This document shows positions 9,160-19,067 of a stretch of 50,664 nucleotides of DNA, piece after piece. The position numbers and the translations under genes were made by a program. This DNA is from Chara braunii. Its lineage: Eukaryota; Streptophyta; Charophyceae; Charales; Characeae. Location: assembly GCA_003427395.1 (NCBI GenBank), contig BFEA01000210.1, forward strand, positions 2,110,081-2,160,744. Direction: 5' to 3'. The notes beneath the pieces are model-generated. The model made no database searches. It had not been told where the DNA came from and saw only the letters and a program-made list of their open reading frames with translations. Positions within the stretch are counted from its first letter, which is position 1, and each line of letters opens with the position of its first letter.

Positions 9160-10640
9160 CGTATATCCAGGGAACTCGGGTGGGAAGGGAAGGGGTCATG
9201 GAACTCCTCTGCAAGTCTCATGGGGATACTCGAATCGATCAACAGCCACTCCTTGAATCTCAGGTGGTAGTCCCGTGGGACATCCTTATCTCGTGTATCC
9301 TCCCTTCCTTCTTCACCTTCCCAGTCCCCTGTCCAAAATACTTCCGCTACCCATCCTTCCCGGTCCCCACCCAGCCAGTCTCTGGAGAACTGAAGTAACC
9401 ATTCCCGGATGTCCTTGGGTCTATGAAGCGAATCGAGTACTTGCTTGGTTGACTTCCACCTGTGCGAGAGTTCCAGTTGGAAGTGCGTTTTGAGTTCTTC
9501 CACCCTCTCTTCTCCTTCTACTCGGGCGTGGTCTAAAGTTAGGACACAGCGTTGCCACCACAGGACCCAGAGAATAGTTCTCCAGGACAGGTGGAACATA
9601 TTGGACACAAAAGTATTATCTTGGAAGGGTGGGTAGTGACCTATCAGGATGGCCCGCCAATCCCACGGCCATGGATGCCCTGGGACCATTTGCTGCCACA
9701 CCCTGTCCCACCACCTCGAGGTCAAGGTTGCAGTTGGGCATTGCAGAAATATGTGTTCGATTGTCTCTGCTCTCTTTCTAGCCAGAAAACCCAGAAGGCG
9801 CAGGACCTTGTTGCTCCAACCGCGAATGGTCAATCAGCCAGTTGTTTGTAGGTAAGCACCGGTGCAAGATCTGCCACTGTAAGGACGTGATTTTCGTCGG
9901 TCTACACTTTGTGTCACGGAACCAGCGAATCGGTGTGAGAAGTTGTCTCTCCACATTGAGGTGCCTCTGCCATCTATCGATCACCGTTCCCTTTAGGCAA
10001 CGCTTTGTTCTGAGCATTCGGTACGTCGCCTTCACCGAGAGACTGAACAGTGTTTTAGATTTTAGTTGGCACGGGTGGTGCTGTGATTCGGGGTGCCAGA
10101 TCCACTCCAGTGGGTCGATTGGTAGACATGCTAAAGCTAGCTCAGGAAGGAAAGTCTGTCGGTTGCCACCTTCTTCCATTACCCTAATGCGATGTAGTTC
10201 CTTCTTCAGGGTCCATTGAAGGGGATCCCGACTCCCTTCGAGACCTCCATTCCGCTTTACACTGTACCACTCGAGCAATGCTTCGTCCGAGCGAACTAGG
10301 TAAACCCGACCCACCTTATCAACCCTCCCTTCCTTTGCCACCCAGTCTCCCTCCTTTAATACATGGCCTCTACTCAGAATGGTCCACCATCCTATCGGGA
10401 GGGCTTCCGTTATTTCCTTGAACGCCCCTTCTACATTGTGGCAATACCTCAATTCCGCCCTCAGTTTCTCCGGGTTTTTCCAGTCCTTCCTCTCCTAGTC
10501 CCACAGATCTCCCACTCTAGTCACTCCATGCTTTACCCAACCTTTCCATGGGGCGTCGGTGCTACAAAAAATCTGGCTTCGTTCGTTGGTGATCCACTTG
10601 TTTCCAAAGAGGGGTTGTCTAGCCACCTCCTCCCACTTGT
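9160..10640 (-). pseudogene. LINE ORF2 C-terminal part with zf-RVT (minus strand)
   Basis: Two minus-strand frames (10452-9778 and 9833 to about 9160) form the C-terminal third of an L1-like ORF2. Blocks in order are PLFGNKWI, WVKHGVTRVGDLWD, then LPIDPLEWIW, LSVKATYRML, ITSLQWQILHRCLPTNNWLID, and the zf-RVT tail AETIEHIFLQCP with WRTILWVLWWQRC. The same order occurs at 20200-21300 in the plus-strand LINE. RT motifs are absent, so the copy is 5'-truncated or cut off. A frameshift lies at about 9780-9833 and a TAG near 10498. It is not active. Confidence 0.85.
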
Positions 10641-11055
10641 CCGGTGGTGGGCGATTCGGGGGAGGGAGTCTCCGTTAGATTTTTAGCAATCGGGGCCAGA
10701 AAACACCAGGTAGAAGGCATCACTTGGGAACTGCTCCTACTTTGGCGGAAATACTTTGACATGATATCACCTAGGGATACGGGACGGGCGACTCTCCGAG
10801 CGCTGTTTTCCGGCGGTGCTAACACACAGCTCGGAACAGCCATCGTTTCCATGCTACGGTGACTTAATCGACAATTCCCAGGTAACTGGGACTCCTCCCG
10901 CTCGTCACGGCCTTGCTACGACGGTTAGGAGAGCTGCGCTATGGCGGTTAGGAGAGCTACACCGCTACCCTTCCCAGGTAAGCAACTATTCAGACACTGT
11001 ATGGGCTGGGAGGCTGGGAGTATCGCGCCATTACCATTACCCTTCGACCAAGGGA
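10641..11055. other. Intergenic / decayed LINE sequence
   Basis: No convincing coding feature. The sequence GGTTAGGAGAGCT occurs twice 23 bp apart (near 10924 and 10947), and CCCAGGTAA twice (near 10876 and 10973). Confidence 0.4.
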
Positions 11056-11059
11056 TAGC

Positions 11060-12510
11060 ACAAAATCACGCTGGAAGGCAATGAAGTCAAGGGCTATTCT
11101 TTGTGCGACGTATTCGAAGGTAAGCCACATTCCCCATGTCTGCATCACCTGAAATCCTGACCACTGGTCATATTTATGGAGGCCTATTAATTCCAGTCAT
11201 ATAAATTACCATAAAAGTTTTTTTTTTTTTTTTTTTTCTTGTTTCCTCCTCAGATATCATAGTGAATGTCGCCCTTGATTCACCTCGGTATGAAACCGAA
11301 TTTCCCCAGCCTGTATGCTACCGCAGAGATGAATCCGGATTCGAACGTAAAACGAATCTATATTGAGGAGGAGAAAGTTTTCATTAAGGAATTGCTTGAT
11401 GCTAGCTTTCACAATGGTCTGCTTCCGTCCAGATTCTGTATTGGGACTACTGAATTGGGCGATGATTCGCCAATTTGGATCTCGATGAGGATTTTTTTGA
11501 TGCCCAAACAGAGTGGTTTAGAGACCACGCGGTTACTATCCAGTTTCACCCAGATGTGGCGAGTTTATCGAACGACGTTAAAAAACATTTTGTGTGTGTC
11601 GACGAGAATTCTTGGTATGATAGTGGCGACGTGTATCTCGATACCAAACGCAATAGATATCAGACTGAAGGAAAGAACCTTGCCACGTACCTAGCAAGCA
11701 CAAAGGAGATCGCGGATTGGCTTCGACAGAAAAGAGAGATTTCTATTGAACTGAATGAAAAATCATACGATGTATCCTTTCTCCTTGGATGGATTTGTCT
11801 GAAATGAAGTTTTTTAAAAGTACAGGCAAACCTACGATATTCTCGATTTGATGTTTGAATGTTCTGATGCAATTGATGGCTTCCCTTTATATCGCAATCG
11901 AATGAAATTTTGGAAGGGTGGTGAAACTTCATCCATTCAAGGAATTTGAGGACAAGCCTGAATTGGGGAACGCCGGCTTTGATACGGACCCATTGGCTGA
12001 ATTTCGAATCAGAAGCAGACTGACTGTGGGAATCCCTAGGAAAGGCGAATACCACGTCGAGGTGATTTCAGACGCAACACCCTGGTGTAATATGTGTCGA
12101 ATGCACTATTATACGTAAATGGATAACTGTTGCCCCGCATCTGAGTCGGACCCCTTCGTTGACCAGTCAACAAAGGCACCACTCCCTCTCCCACCTTTCT
12201 CTGGCTTTGTTCCCTTCGGTCAAAACCCACCACTAACTGGCCGGAATTGATTCCAGAAACGAGCACGAGGGAAGACGAGTGGGGGTGCACAGGGCAATAC
12301 AGTTAGCCCTTCTATCGTCAAAACAGATCCCAAGAAGTCAACAACAAGAACGAATTTCGGCTCTATTCGTGGGGAGCAGTACATGCTGGGAACATGACTC
12401 CCAAGAAAAGGTTCCCCAACCATCACTGTCGGGATCTTCGGAAAACACAGTCAAGGTGATGAAAGATGCACACAAAATCTTCGTCAAGTTTACGTCAACA
12501 AAATAAATAT
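11060..12510 (+). pseudogene. LINE-A ORF1-like region
   Basis: Fragments in shifting frames: ITLEGNEVKGYSLCDVFE (11070-11119), EEEKVFIKELLDASFHNGLL, DEDFFDAQTEWFRDHAV, NRYQTEGKNLATYLAS, then FRIRSRLTVGIPRKGEYHVEV followed by WCNMCRMH, like the end of a plant L1 ORF1 (DUF4283-type) with a CCHC knuckle. A proline- and lysine-rich tail follows (12130-12500). ORF1 proteins bind LINE RNA. Assignment rests on position upstream of the endonuclease and on the knuckle, not on a strong motif. A candidate intron is at 11120-11253. Confidence 0.5.
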
Positions 12511-12857
12511 TAATGTGGCTGATGCTGATGCGTCTAAAGTCTTGGAAGAAAGATTCAGACTCTAGTCGGGATTCAGTGGGGAGGGTAAGGATTCATCGAA
12601 AGGGTCCTAGTGCTACCTCATTGTTTGTAGTGGGTCCAATCAAGTCACGCACCAAAGAACAAATGACACTTGTCAGAATTCTTGTCATTATCATCTAGGT
12701 GGCATGTGATAATTAGGTGTTTTTTTCAACCAGAATGAATGAGAATGGTGTAGTATCCTTACCATCCTTGTTGCGCGAAAATTGTTTGGTTAATGCGTAC
12801 AGAAAACCCATCATGAAGCAGATGTTTAACCTTGCGGATCAGGTGTCACAGGGGTAA

Positions 12858-13560
12858 ATGTCCCTAACGCACAAGATTAATATCACCACTTGGAATATTT
12901 GCAGTCTCTGCGACATTGGGGCTAGACGGAAAAGGGAACGACATGGATGCATGAGAATAAGATACATAATGTGTCTTCAAAAAAACAAATTAAATGAAGA
13001 ACGTATCAGCGAAACTAACTGGTGGACCGGTCCTCAATACGAGTTGCCAGCCCGTGGAACAAGAGGGGGAGTGGGTATCTTGCTCCACAAACATCTTGAT
13101 ATTTGATAGAACTCATGGATCAGGTATGGGATACGGAAGGTAAGTCACATTTAGGACGAAGACAAGATGGATGTACGGGGTCGACGGGTTTGGGTACAAT
13201 TTGAACGTTTTAATGAAATATGGATTGCGATGTCAATTTATGTTCCTACAGTCACGGTATTTAATTAAAAAATTATCTTCTTAGTCGAGCTTCCGGCCGT
13301 ACTACCAGACAACCCCAACTTGCTCATTACAACAGATTGGAATACTATTCTAAAACCACGAACCGACTCGCCAAAAGTTGAACCTGTACGAGTTGACGGA
13401 TGGGTGTTACTTGCACAGTTGCTTAGTGAAGTCTCAATAGCTAGTAAATGCTTATCGTACACTCCACCCTGATACGCGAGATTACACTTGGTATAGATCA
13501 CAGGCTCCGTCGGTAAGACAAAGGTATGATTTATTCCTCGTAAGGGGGACATTATGAGAC
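12858..13560 (+). pseudogene. LINE-A APE-type endonuclease domain
   Basis: Starts MSLTHKINITTWNICSL (the usual NxxG/N segment), then IMCLQKNKLNEE, YELPARGTRGGVGILLHK, FNEIWIAMSIYVPT, LITTDWNTIL and, in another frame, DTRDYTWYRSQAPSVRQRYDLFLV, the SxRxD-type C-terminus. This nuclease nicks the target for primed reverse transcription. The catalytic Glu of the normal LQETK motif is replaced (LQKNK), so this copy would be dead even without the frameshifts. Confidence 0.75.
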
Positions 13561-15350
13561 AAATGTTTGAAAGTGGAACTAATAACAGTAGAATTGGATA
13601 TTAAAGACCCCTCCAATGTACATAGGTCTCCTTTTCGTTTTAACGTCGAGCATCTGAAAGACGATAATTTATTAAAATAAACAAAGAAGCATTGAGACAA
13701 ATGGCAAGAAGCTCGCAACATGTTCTCCAATGTGGAATCCTGGTTTGAGACAGGAATGAACATCATGAAAAATTACATCGAATTATTTTTGCTAATCGAG
13801 GCTATAGAAGGAAACTGGATAGAACAGAAATGAAATAAAATGATTAAAGGTATAGAGAACAACTTGGAAAAACATCGATTTTCATATGCTTATTGTACTG
13901 TAGTTTGTAATAGCGCTCTGACGGGACTGGATAGCTTACAAGTTGCTCGACAGGAGAAATGGAAAGTTTGGCTTTGTCATAAAGGGATCATTACAAATGA
14001 TAGGCTAAATCGAGAGACCTTTCACAAATTGTTACTCCAAAAGACCGAACCATTAATTTGTGAGTTTTCCCACTCATTTTCCACCTCAGAGTTTGCACCT
14101 ACTAAATCTGATCCATTGGGTATGCGTCACAGTGTCAGTATGCTCATATGCATTTTGAAAATATCTTGACCACACACCGTTCTAATGACTCCTTCTCCAT
14201 AGACTTGAGGGCAACTTCACCCTTCTGGTAAAAAACCCATACTCATCTACCCTCCATGGGCAAGTTGAATTTTGATCGCCCCTTCACAATAGAGGAAGTC
14301 AAGCTTGCAGTAGAACAGATGACCTCGGGGAAATATCCTGGATCAGACGGTTTACATGTGGAAGCCAACAATACTTTATGGGATGCAATTGAACTGGCCT
14401 TAATGGAAGTATACAATGGAATGTTGGTGGGTGGTAAGGGAATGCAACAAGGGATTATTACATCGCTTTATGAAAAAAATGGTAGGTTAAATATTAGAAT
14501 TTGGGGACCAATCTCCTTATTGAATGTCTCATATAAATTAGCAATATCCTTGACTTTGCACTTGACTAAATACTTACCAGATTTAGTAGGTTCCGATCAA
14601 GATGTTTTCGTTAAACACAGATCTATTATTGACAATATTGTTGCTACTATTTAGGCATTAGAAGTCATCACACATGATAATAGAGACGTTGTCCTCCTGA
14701 TTGATATGGAGAACACGTACTATACGGTAAGTTGGTCATTTGTGGGTACAACGTTAATCCCCTAATAATCCACACGGATTTTTGTCCATTTTTTTGTAAA
14801 TGGATCTAAGTGATGTATTCTACTTCAATTGTGTTGGTGATAGTAAACAATCAACTATCCCACGAATTTAGTATGTCTCGTTCGTTGCTGCGAGGGTGTC
14901 CGTTAGCTCCTCTTTTGTTTGTTCTCCACCTTGAAATCTTATTGGATAGCATAACAAATAATGAACAAATTACTAGACTGGAGTTACATAATAAGTATTC
15001 ATAACTACCAGTGGAAATGGGGAACCTTGGCTGATGACTTGATCATAACCTGTCTGAATGAGATAAAACCCCAGTTGACAGTTCATACTATATTAAATAA
15101 TTATCATCATACCAGTGAGAAAGAAGGGGGGAAATGGGAAATAGGGTTATCACTTATTGGTCATGATCAATACGGGGGGCTTACCTTGAGGGGGTGGGCT
15201 ACATATGTTGACTATCAAATGACTAACGATATGACTTTCAAAAGAGATTTGTATGATTACTTGCCCAGTAACTACGATCGGGGAACACAGACGACCTTGT
15301 TGAAAATGGGAGACAAGTCCGATTTGGGGAGCAAACGAAGGTAAGGCTTA
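13561..15350 (+). pseudogene. LINE-A linker and reverse transcriptase
   Basis: A linker with QEKWKVWLCHKG at 13840-14169 precedes RT. RT blocks are FTIEEVKLAVEQMTSGKYPGSDGLH (14270 on; only the GKxPGxDGL core is diagnostic), IWGPISLLNVSYKLAISL, VVLLIDMENTYY (the usual DFxKAFD region), LLRGCPLAPLLFVLHLE and LADDLIIT at about 15020, the catalytic xADD box. The pieces lie in several frames and end without the C-terminal zinc finger. Length and order match L1-clade ORF2. Confidence 0.85.
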
Positions 15351-15609
15351 AGTGGTTTACTCACGCGGCCGTATTGGAGATGCATTCTCTTAAGATCAAG
15401 GCCAATGCGGTCTGGTCGGTGGTTGATGTGATGCCTTTCTTGTGCTCGATACTTCAGAGAGGTATCTTGAATTCCGCTTCAGATCTTGATACGGGTGGTT
15501 GGGCTCGGTTGTGATTCCAAGATAAGGGAGCAGAGCAGGTAGGGGATATTGTTCTTTGGGATGGAAGCCGTGCAAACTCATTATGGGAAAAGTTCGGTTT
15601 GACAAAGGG

Positions 15610-16270
15610 TGATCAGAACAACAGATTTAGATTTAAGATCTCTTAATGTTAATGGGTTAGCTACTTCGTACGTGGAAACACATCGAGCGATCATGGAACA
15701 GATAAAAGGGGTAGGAGGAAGAATTTGGCCTGATCTGATATGTATTCGGGAAACCCACTAAACTGATTCCCCTATCAATACTAGAGTACGTAATATGATA
15801 TGACTCTTCCAACAGTGTGTTCTCCAGCTTAGAGGAGTGGTTCAAGGGGGGTAGCAATCTAGGTTCCACAAGATTCAAGGGTTGAACTGGTACATTGGGT
15901 GGTGGATAAGGATCAGGGTAGATGGGTTTCTGCGTTGGTTATGCACGAATTAGAGGTTATATGTGTCATTAATTTTTATTGGCATGGAGTGCGGAAAATG
16001 ACAAACTTTTTTCAAGATATCAGAGCGCAAATACCAAATGGAATACCAATAATCATGGCATGGGACTTTTATGCAGCCCCTGACAGATGGATGGATGGAT
16101 GGATGGTGCCCTCTCCATGTCCCGCCTATATAAAAGAGGATGAAAATATCATTATGATTTTATGCGAATCAGAACGTCTTAATGATACATACAGTAGAAT
16201 TTTCCCACAGAAGAAACTGTTCTCATGCATTCGACACAATGGTACCCCCACCAATCGAGGTCCGTGATTG
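15610..16270 (+). pseudogene. LINE-B APE-type endonuclease
   Basis: Blocks: LDLRSLNVNGLA (start of the domain), WPDLICIRETH (catalytic Glu present), DKDQGRWVSALVMHELEVIC, then IIMAWDFYAAPDRW, where GDFNAAPD is normal and the Asn is replaced by Tyr. The C-terminal part LFSCIRHNGTPTNRGP is followed by the SxxD region in another frame (SVIDLILTS). A TGG-A-type duplication (ATGGATGGATGG) sits at 16090. Several stops, not functional. Confidence 0.75.
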
Positions 16271-17099
16271 ATCTTATTCTTACGTCAAAAGACTTTGATA
16301 GGGCTTTAGTGCGGGCAACTATTTTCCCCCAAAGCCCTTGGTCAAGGGATGATTACAAGATGTGCAGTTCTTCTCTCCTTTAGGGAGAAACCAGATTAAG
16401 GAAAGAGTTTTTACAGGCCGAATACTTCCTTGCTTCCACAAACGCGATCTAAAGACTACATAAAGGATGTGGGGGGGTACACAACTAAGAATCAATATGA
16501 TTCGTTTATATCATGGTTCAATAATGGTTTGGCCTATTTGACAAAAAATGTAACGAGTATTCAAAGTTATTAGAAAAGAATCGTTATTCTCAAGAACTGA
16601 AAATCCAACTACAAATTTTAGAGTATGAACTGAACAACCAACCAAACATTTCTGCCAATGATAATCTCCAACAAACAGGTATTCAGGATCTCATAAATCA
16701 TCTACTAACCTTTTCATGACATCGTTGGCAGGGGTATATGATTAGAGATAAATTAACTAAGTTTGTAACAGATGGTCAAATGGATGCATCATTTTTTGTA
16801 TTGGTTAGGGTAAGAGCTATGAGAACTACGATCGAAGGATTTCAAGATCTGGTGGGATCCACGGATCTATCGTCATCCTTTTCTTCAACAACTAGTCTCA
16901 AAATTGTTTATAATATGTTTAAACTTTAAAGACCTATTTACTTCTACCAAGAACCATTTCTATCCGCAAGAAGACAATACGGCAATGGTAAAATTCCTCG
17001 CCCCAGCAACTCAATCCCTCACTGGGGAGTAATGTCAACAATGAGAAAAATATCTTACTAAGGAGGAATTATGAACAACCTTATTATAAATGGAAGAGG

Positions 17100-17710
17100 G
17101 TAAGACATCGGGTATAAATGGGCTACCCAAGGAATTTGGGGAGACTATGTGACCGACTATTTCGAACGGTTTGATGCAATTCATGGACTCGGTCTGAGAA
17201 TCTGGGGGGGTGGGGGAAATGGTTAGTCAAGGCGTTCTCACTCTTCGGTATAAAAAGAGAGACAAGACTAATGTTAAAAATTACATATCAATTATACTAC
17301 TTACTATGGTGTCAAAAATGTTGGCTAAGGTCTTGGATAATCTAATTATACCAGTTATGCTAGATATCATAAATCCTTCGCAAACGGGTTTTATCAATGA
17401 TAGACGCATTCATGACAACATCCTCTTAAATTCTTAGTTAATGAAATGATCAAACTTTCACGTCAATCTAAGCAAATGTTGTCTCCATCTTTATAAACTT
17501 TGAGAAGACATATGTGGATTGACGTTTTTTAGAGGTTTGTCTTCATACGATGAATTTGGGTCCCTACATGCAGAGATGGGTTGATATCCCTCATTCAAGC
17601 GCCACATTTACAATACAAGTCAATGGTCTTCTTTCCCCTGAAATTAAGTTACGAAGGTCGGTTAGACAAGGGGACTTACTAACTCCCTTCCTTTTCTTAA
17701 TCATAACATG
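17100..17710 (+). pseudogene. LINE-B reverse transcriptase, first half
   Basis: LTLRYKKRDKTNVKNYISIILL (usual KKGD...WRPISLL), SKMLAKVLDNLI, NPSQTGFINDRRIHDNIL (Q-x-GFxxxRxIxDNI) and SPEIKLRRSVRQGDLLTPFLF (GxRQGDPLSPxLF) are all present. Coding stops abruptly at about 17710 where the inserted sequence begins; the YADD block is found beyond the insert. Confidence 0.85.
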
Positions 17711-17783
17711 CGGATGCTCACCGCGGCTGCGGCGAGGGCTATGAGCAGGGGTAAAAAAAAAAAAAAAAAAAAACGTACAAAAA

Positions 17784-17850
17784 CAGTTGTGTACCTTCCC
17801 ATATCCCAGTGCAAGATTCATTCACATTTTGTACATTTAGTGAGCGCCGG
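17784..17850. repeat. 60-bp block repeated at 18433-18492
   Basis: Both begin after an A-run and read GT.GTGTA(C/T)CTTCCC...CAAGATTCA or GGAGATTCACTC, then TTTTG(T/C)ACATTT. About 75 percent identical. It probably marks the same end of two related short elements. Confidence 0.6.
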
Positions 17851-18224
17851 AGCGAAGGCCCAACGGATGTTGCTGCCTCCAGTAACGAACATAGGGGCCT
17901 CGCTCCACTCTCGACATGCACATCAAGACCAAAAGGGCCTCGTTCCCTTCCAGACATGCATATTAAGGTCCAAGGTCATATACATGTTGACAACCCCGGA
18001 AAAAAAAAGTCGTGCATGTCCTCCGCCACCTCCCCCCACCTCACCCCCCTTCCCTCACTCCCCTCCCCTTTCTTTTTCCTATCTGTTGTATTCGCCTCTG
18101 CCTGAAAAAACGAAAAAAAGAAAAGATGATCACCACCCCCACTGCTCCGCTGTGCCTCTCCCCAACCACCTTCCCCTACTCCTTGGCCACCTTCCCGTAC
18201 CTCTCCCTGTCATCATCCTCTTCT

Positions 18225-18345
18225 CTTGGTGAGCCGATAGTGGTTTTACTCGTGAAGTTTCATCATCTGGACTCGAACACAGGTCCGTATTTCAACAATT
18301 TATTGGTGTACCGACTGAGTTAGGGTCTCTCGTATATTTGGTTAG
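18225..18345 (-). mobile_element. tRNA-derived SINE head, copy 1
   Basis: On the minus strand an A box TAACTCAGTCGG (18322-18311) is followed 43 bases later by a B box TGTTCGAGTCC (18279-18269), both close to Pol III tRNA promoter consensus (TRGYNNARNNGG, GGTTCGANNCC). After the head comes a body shared with the next copy (ATGATGAAACTTCACGAG). Confidence 0.7.
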
Positions 18346-18574
18346 TCTTGGAGCTATGAGCGACCGGATACGCTCGTGGACAACGAAGCAGTTTCATATC
18401 TTTTGTCTTTGGCCCAATTAGGGGCAAAAAAAAAAGTGGTGTATCTTCCCCGTTCCCGGCGGGAGATTCACTCTCATTTTGCACATTTTGTGAGTTTCAC
18501 GGTTGCATATGTGGTGATTTTTTTTTTTTTTTTTTTTTTTCTTTCTTTATAAGGGCGATGACCTCGAGATATCA

Positions 18575-18690
18575 TCATTGAGCTGATAGTGGTTTTACTC
18601 GTGAAGTTCCACCATCTGGATTCGAACACATGTCTGCATGTCAGCACCCCACAAAAAACTCAACTGGGAGCTACTCCACGTGGCCCTAAG
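18575..18690 (-). mobile_element. tRNA-derived SINE head, copy 2
   Basis: The body AACTTCACGAGTAAAACCAC is identical to copy 1. The B box is TGTTCGAATCC (18629-18618) and a weaker A box TAGCTCCCAGTTG lies at 18673-18661. A 22-base T-run at 18519-18540 lies 45 bp to the left, where the 3' A-tail of a minus-strand SINE would be expected. Confidence 0.65.
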
Positions 18691-18948
18691 AACACCACAG
18701 CCAGATCTCATTGTTGTTTTGCACGAACAACATCCCCACAAAAAGCAAAAAAAAAAATATTGACTCCACGTGGCCCTAGAGTACTACAGCCCTCGCTCCA
18801 CTGCTCACCAGTTGAAACGAATTTTCTTGTATAATACAGGAAGATGCATGAAAAGCAAACAATAAATCTACCGAAAAAAAACATCAACGGACGGATGACT
18901 CTAAACTTCCCTGTGCTATGAACTTGTATTCAAATATGCGTCAGCGCG

Positions 18949-19046
18949 AGTTAGGAACGGCAGCGTTTCGTTGGGCCGCCCTTTGTCCCGACGGCTTTCC
19001 TAACACTGGAAGGCGGGTCTGCGTGGGAGCGTCACGCGAGACCCGC
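18949..19046. other. Two strong hairpins at the right end of the insertion
   Basis: GTTAGGAA and TTCCTAAC (18949-19003) close a large stem. At 19013-19046 GCGGGTCT-GCGTG pairs with CACGC-g-AGACCCGC, 13 pairs with one bulge. LINE-B coding resumes within 25 bp. This suggests a structured RNA terminus of the inserted element. Confidence 0.5.
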
Positions 19047-19067
19047 TATTTGTTTTAAGAGTATTAA

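Larger units (their letters stand above)
11060..15600 (+). mobile_element. LINE-A: L1-like non-LTR retrotransposon, decayed
   Basis: ORF1-like region, APE endonuclease, RT and a short thumb region are in the expected order on the plus strand, broken by many stops and frameshifts. It is followed directly by a second LINE whose endonuclease begins at about 15610. No poly(A) tail is seen between them, so its 3' end (zf-RVT) is missing. Confidence 0.8.
17711..19067. mobile_element. 1.36 kb insertion within LINE-B, with SINE heads
   Basis: It interrupts RT between the QGDLLTPFLF and FADD blocks. It contains two A-runs, two copies of a 60-bp block, two tRNA-derived SINE heads in minus orientation, C-rich low-complexity sequence (18010-18220) and a structured segment at its right end. 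Boundaries are inferred from where RT coding stops and resumes, within about 20 bp; no clear target duplication was seen. Confidence 0.6.
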
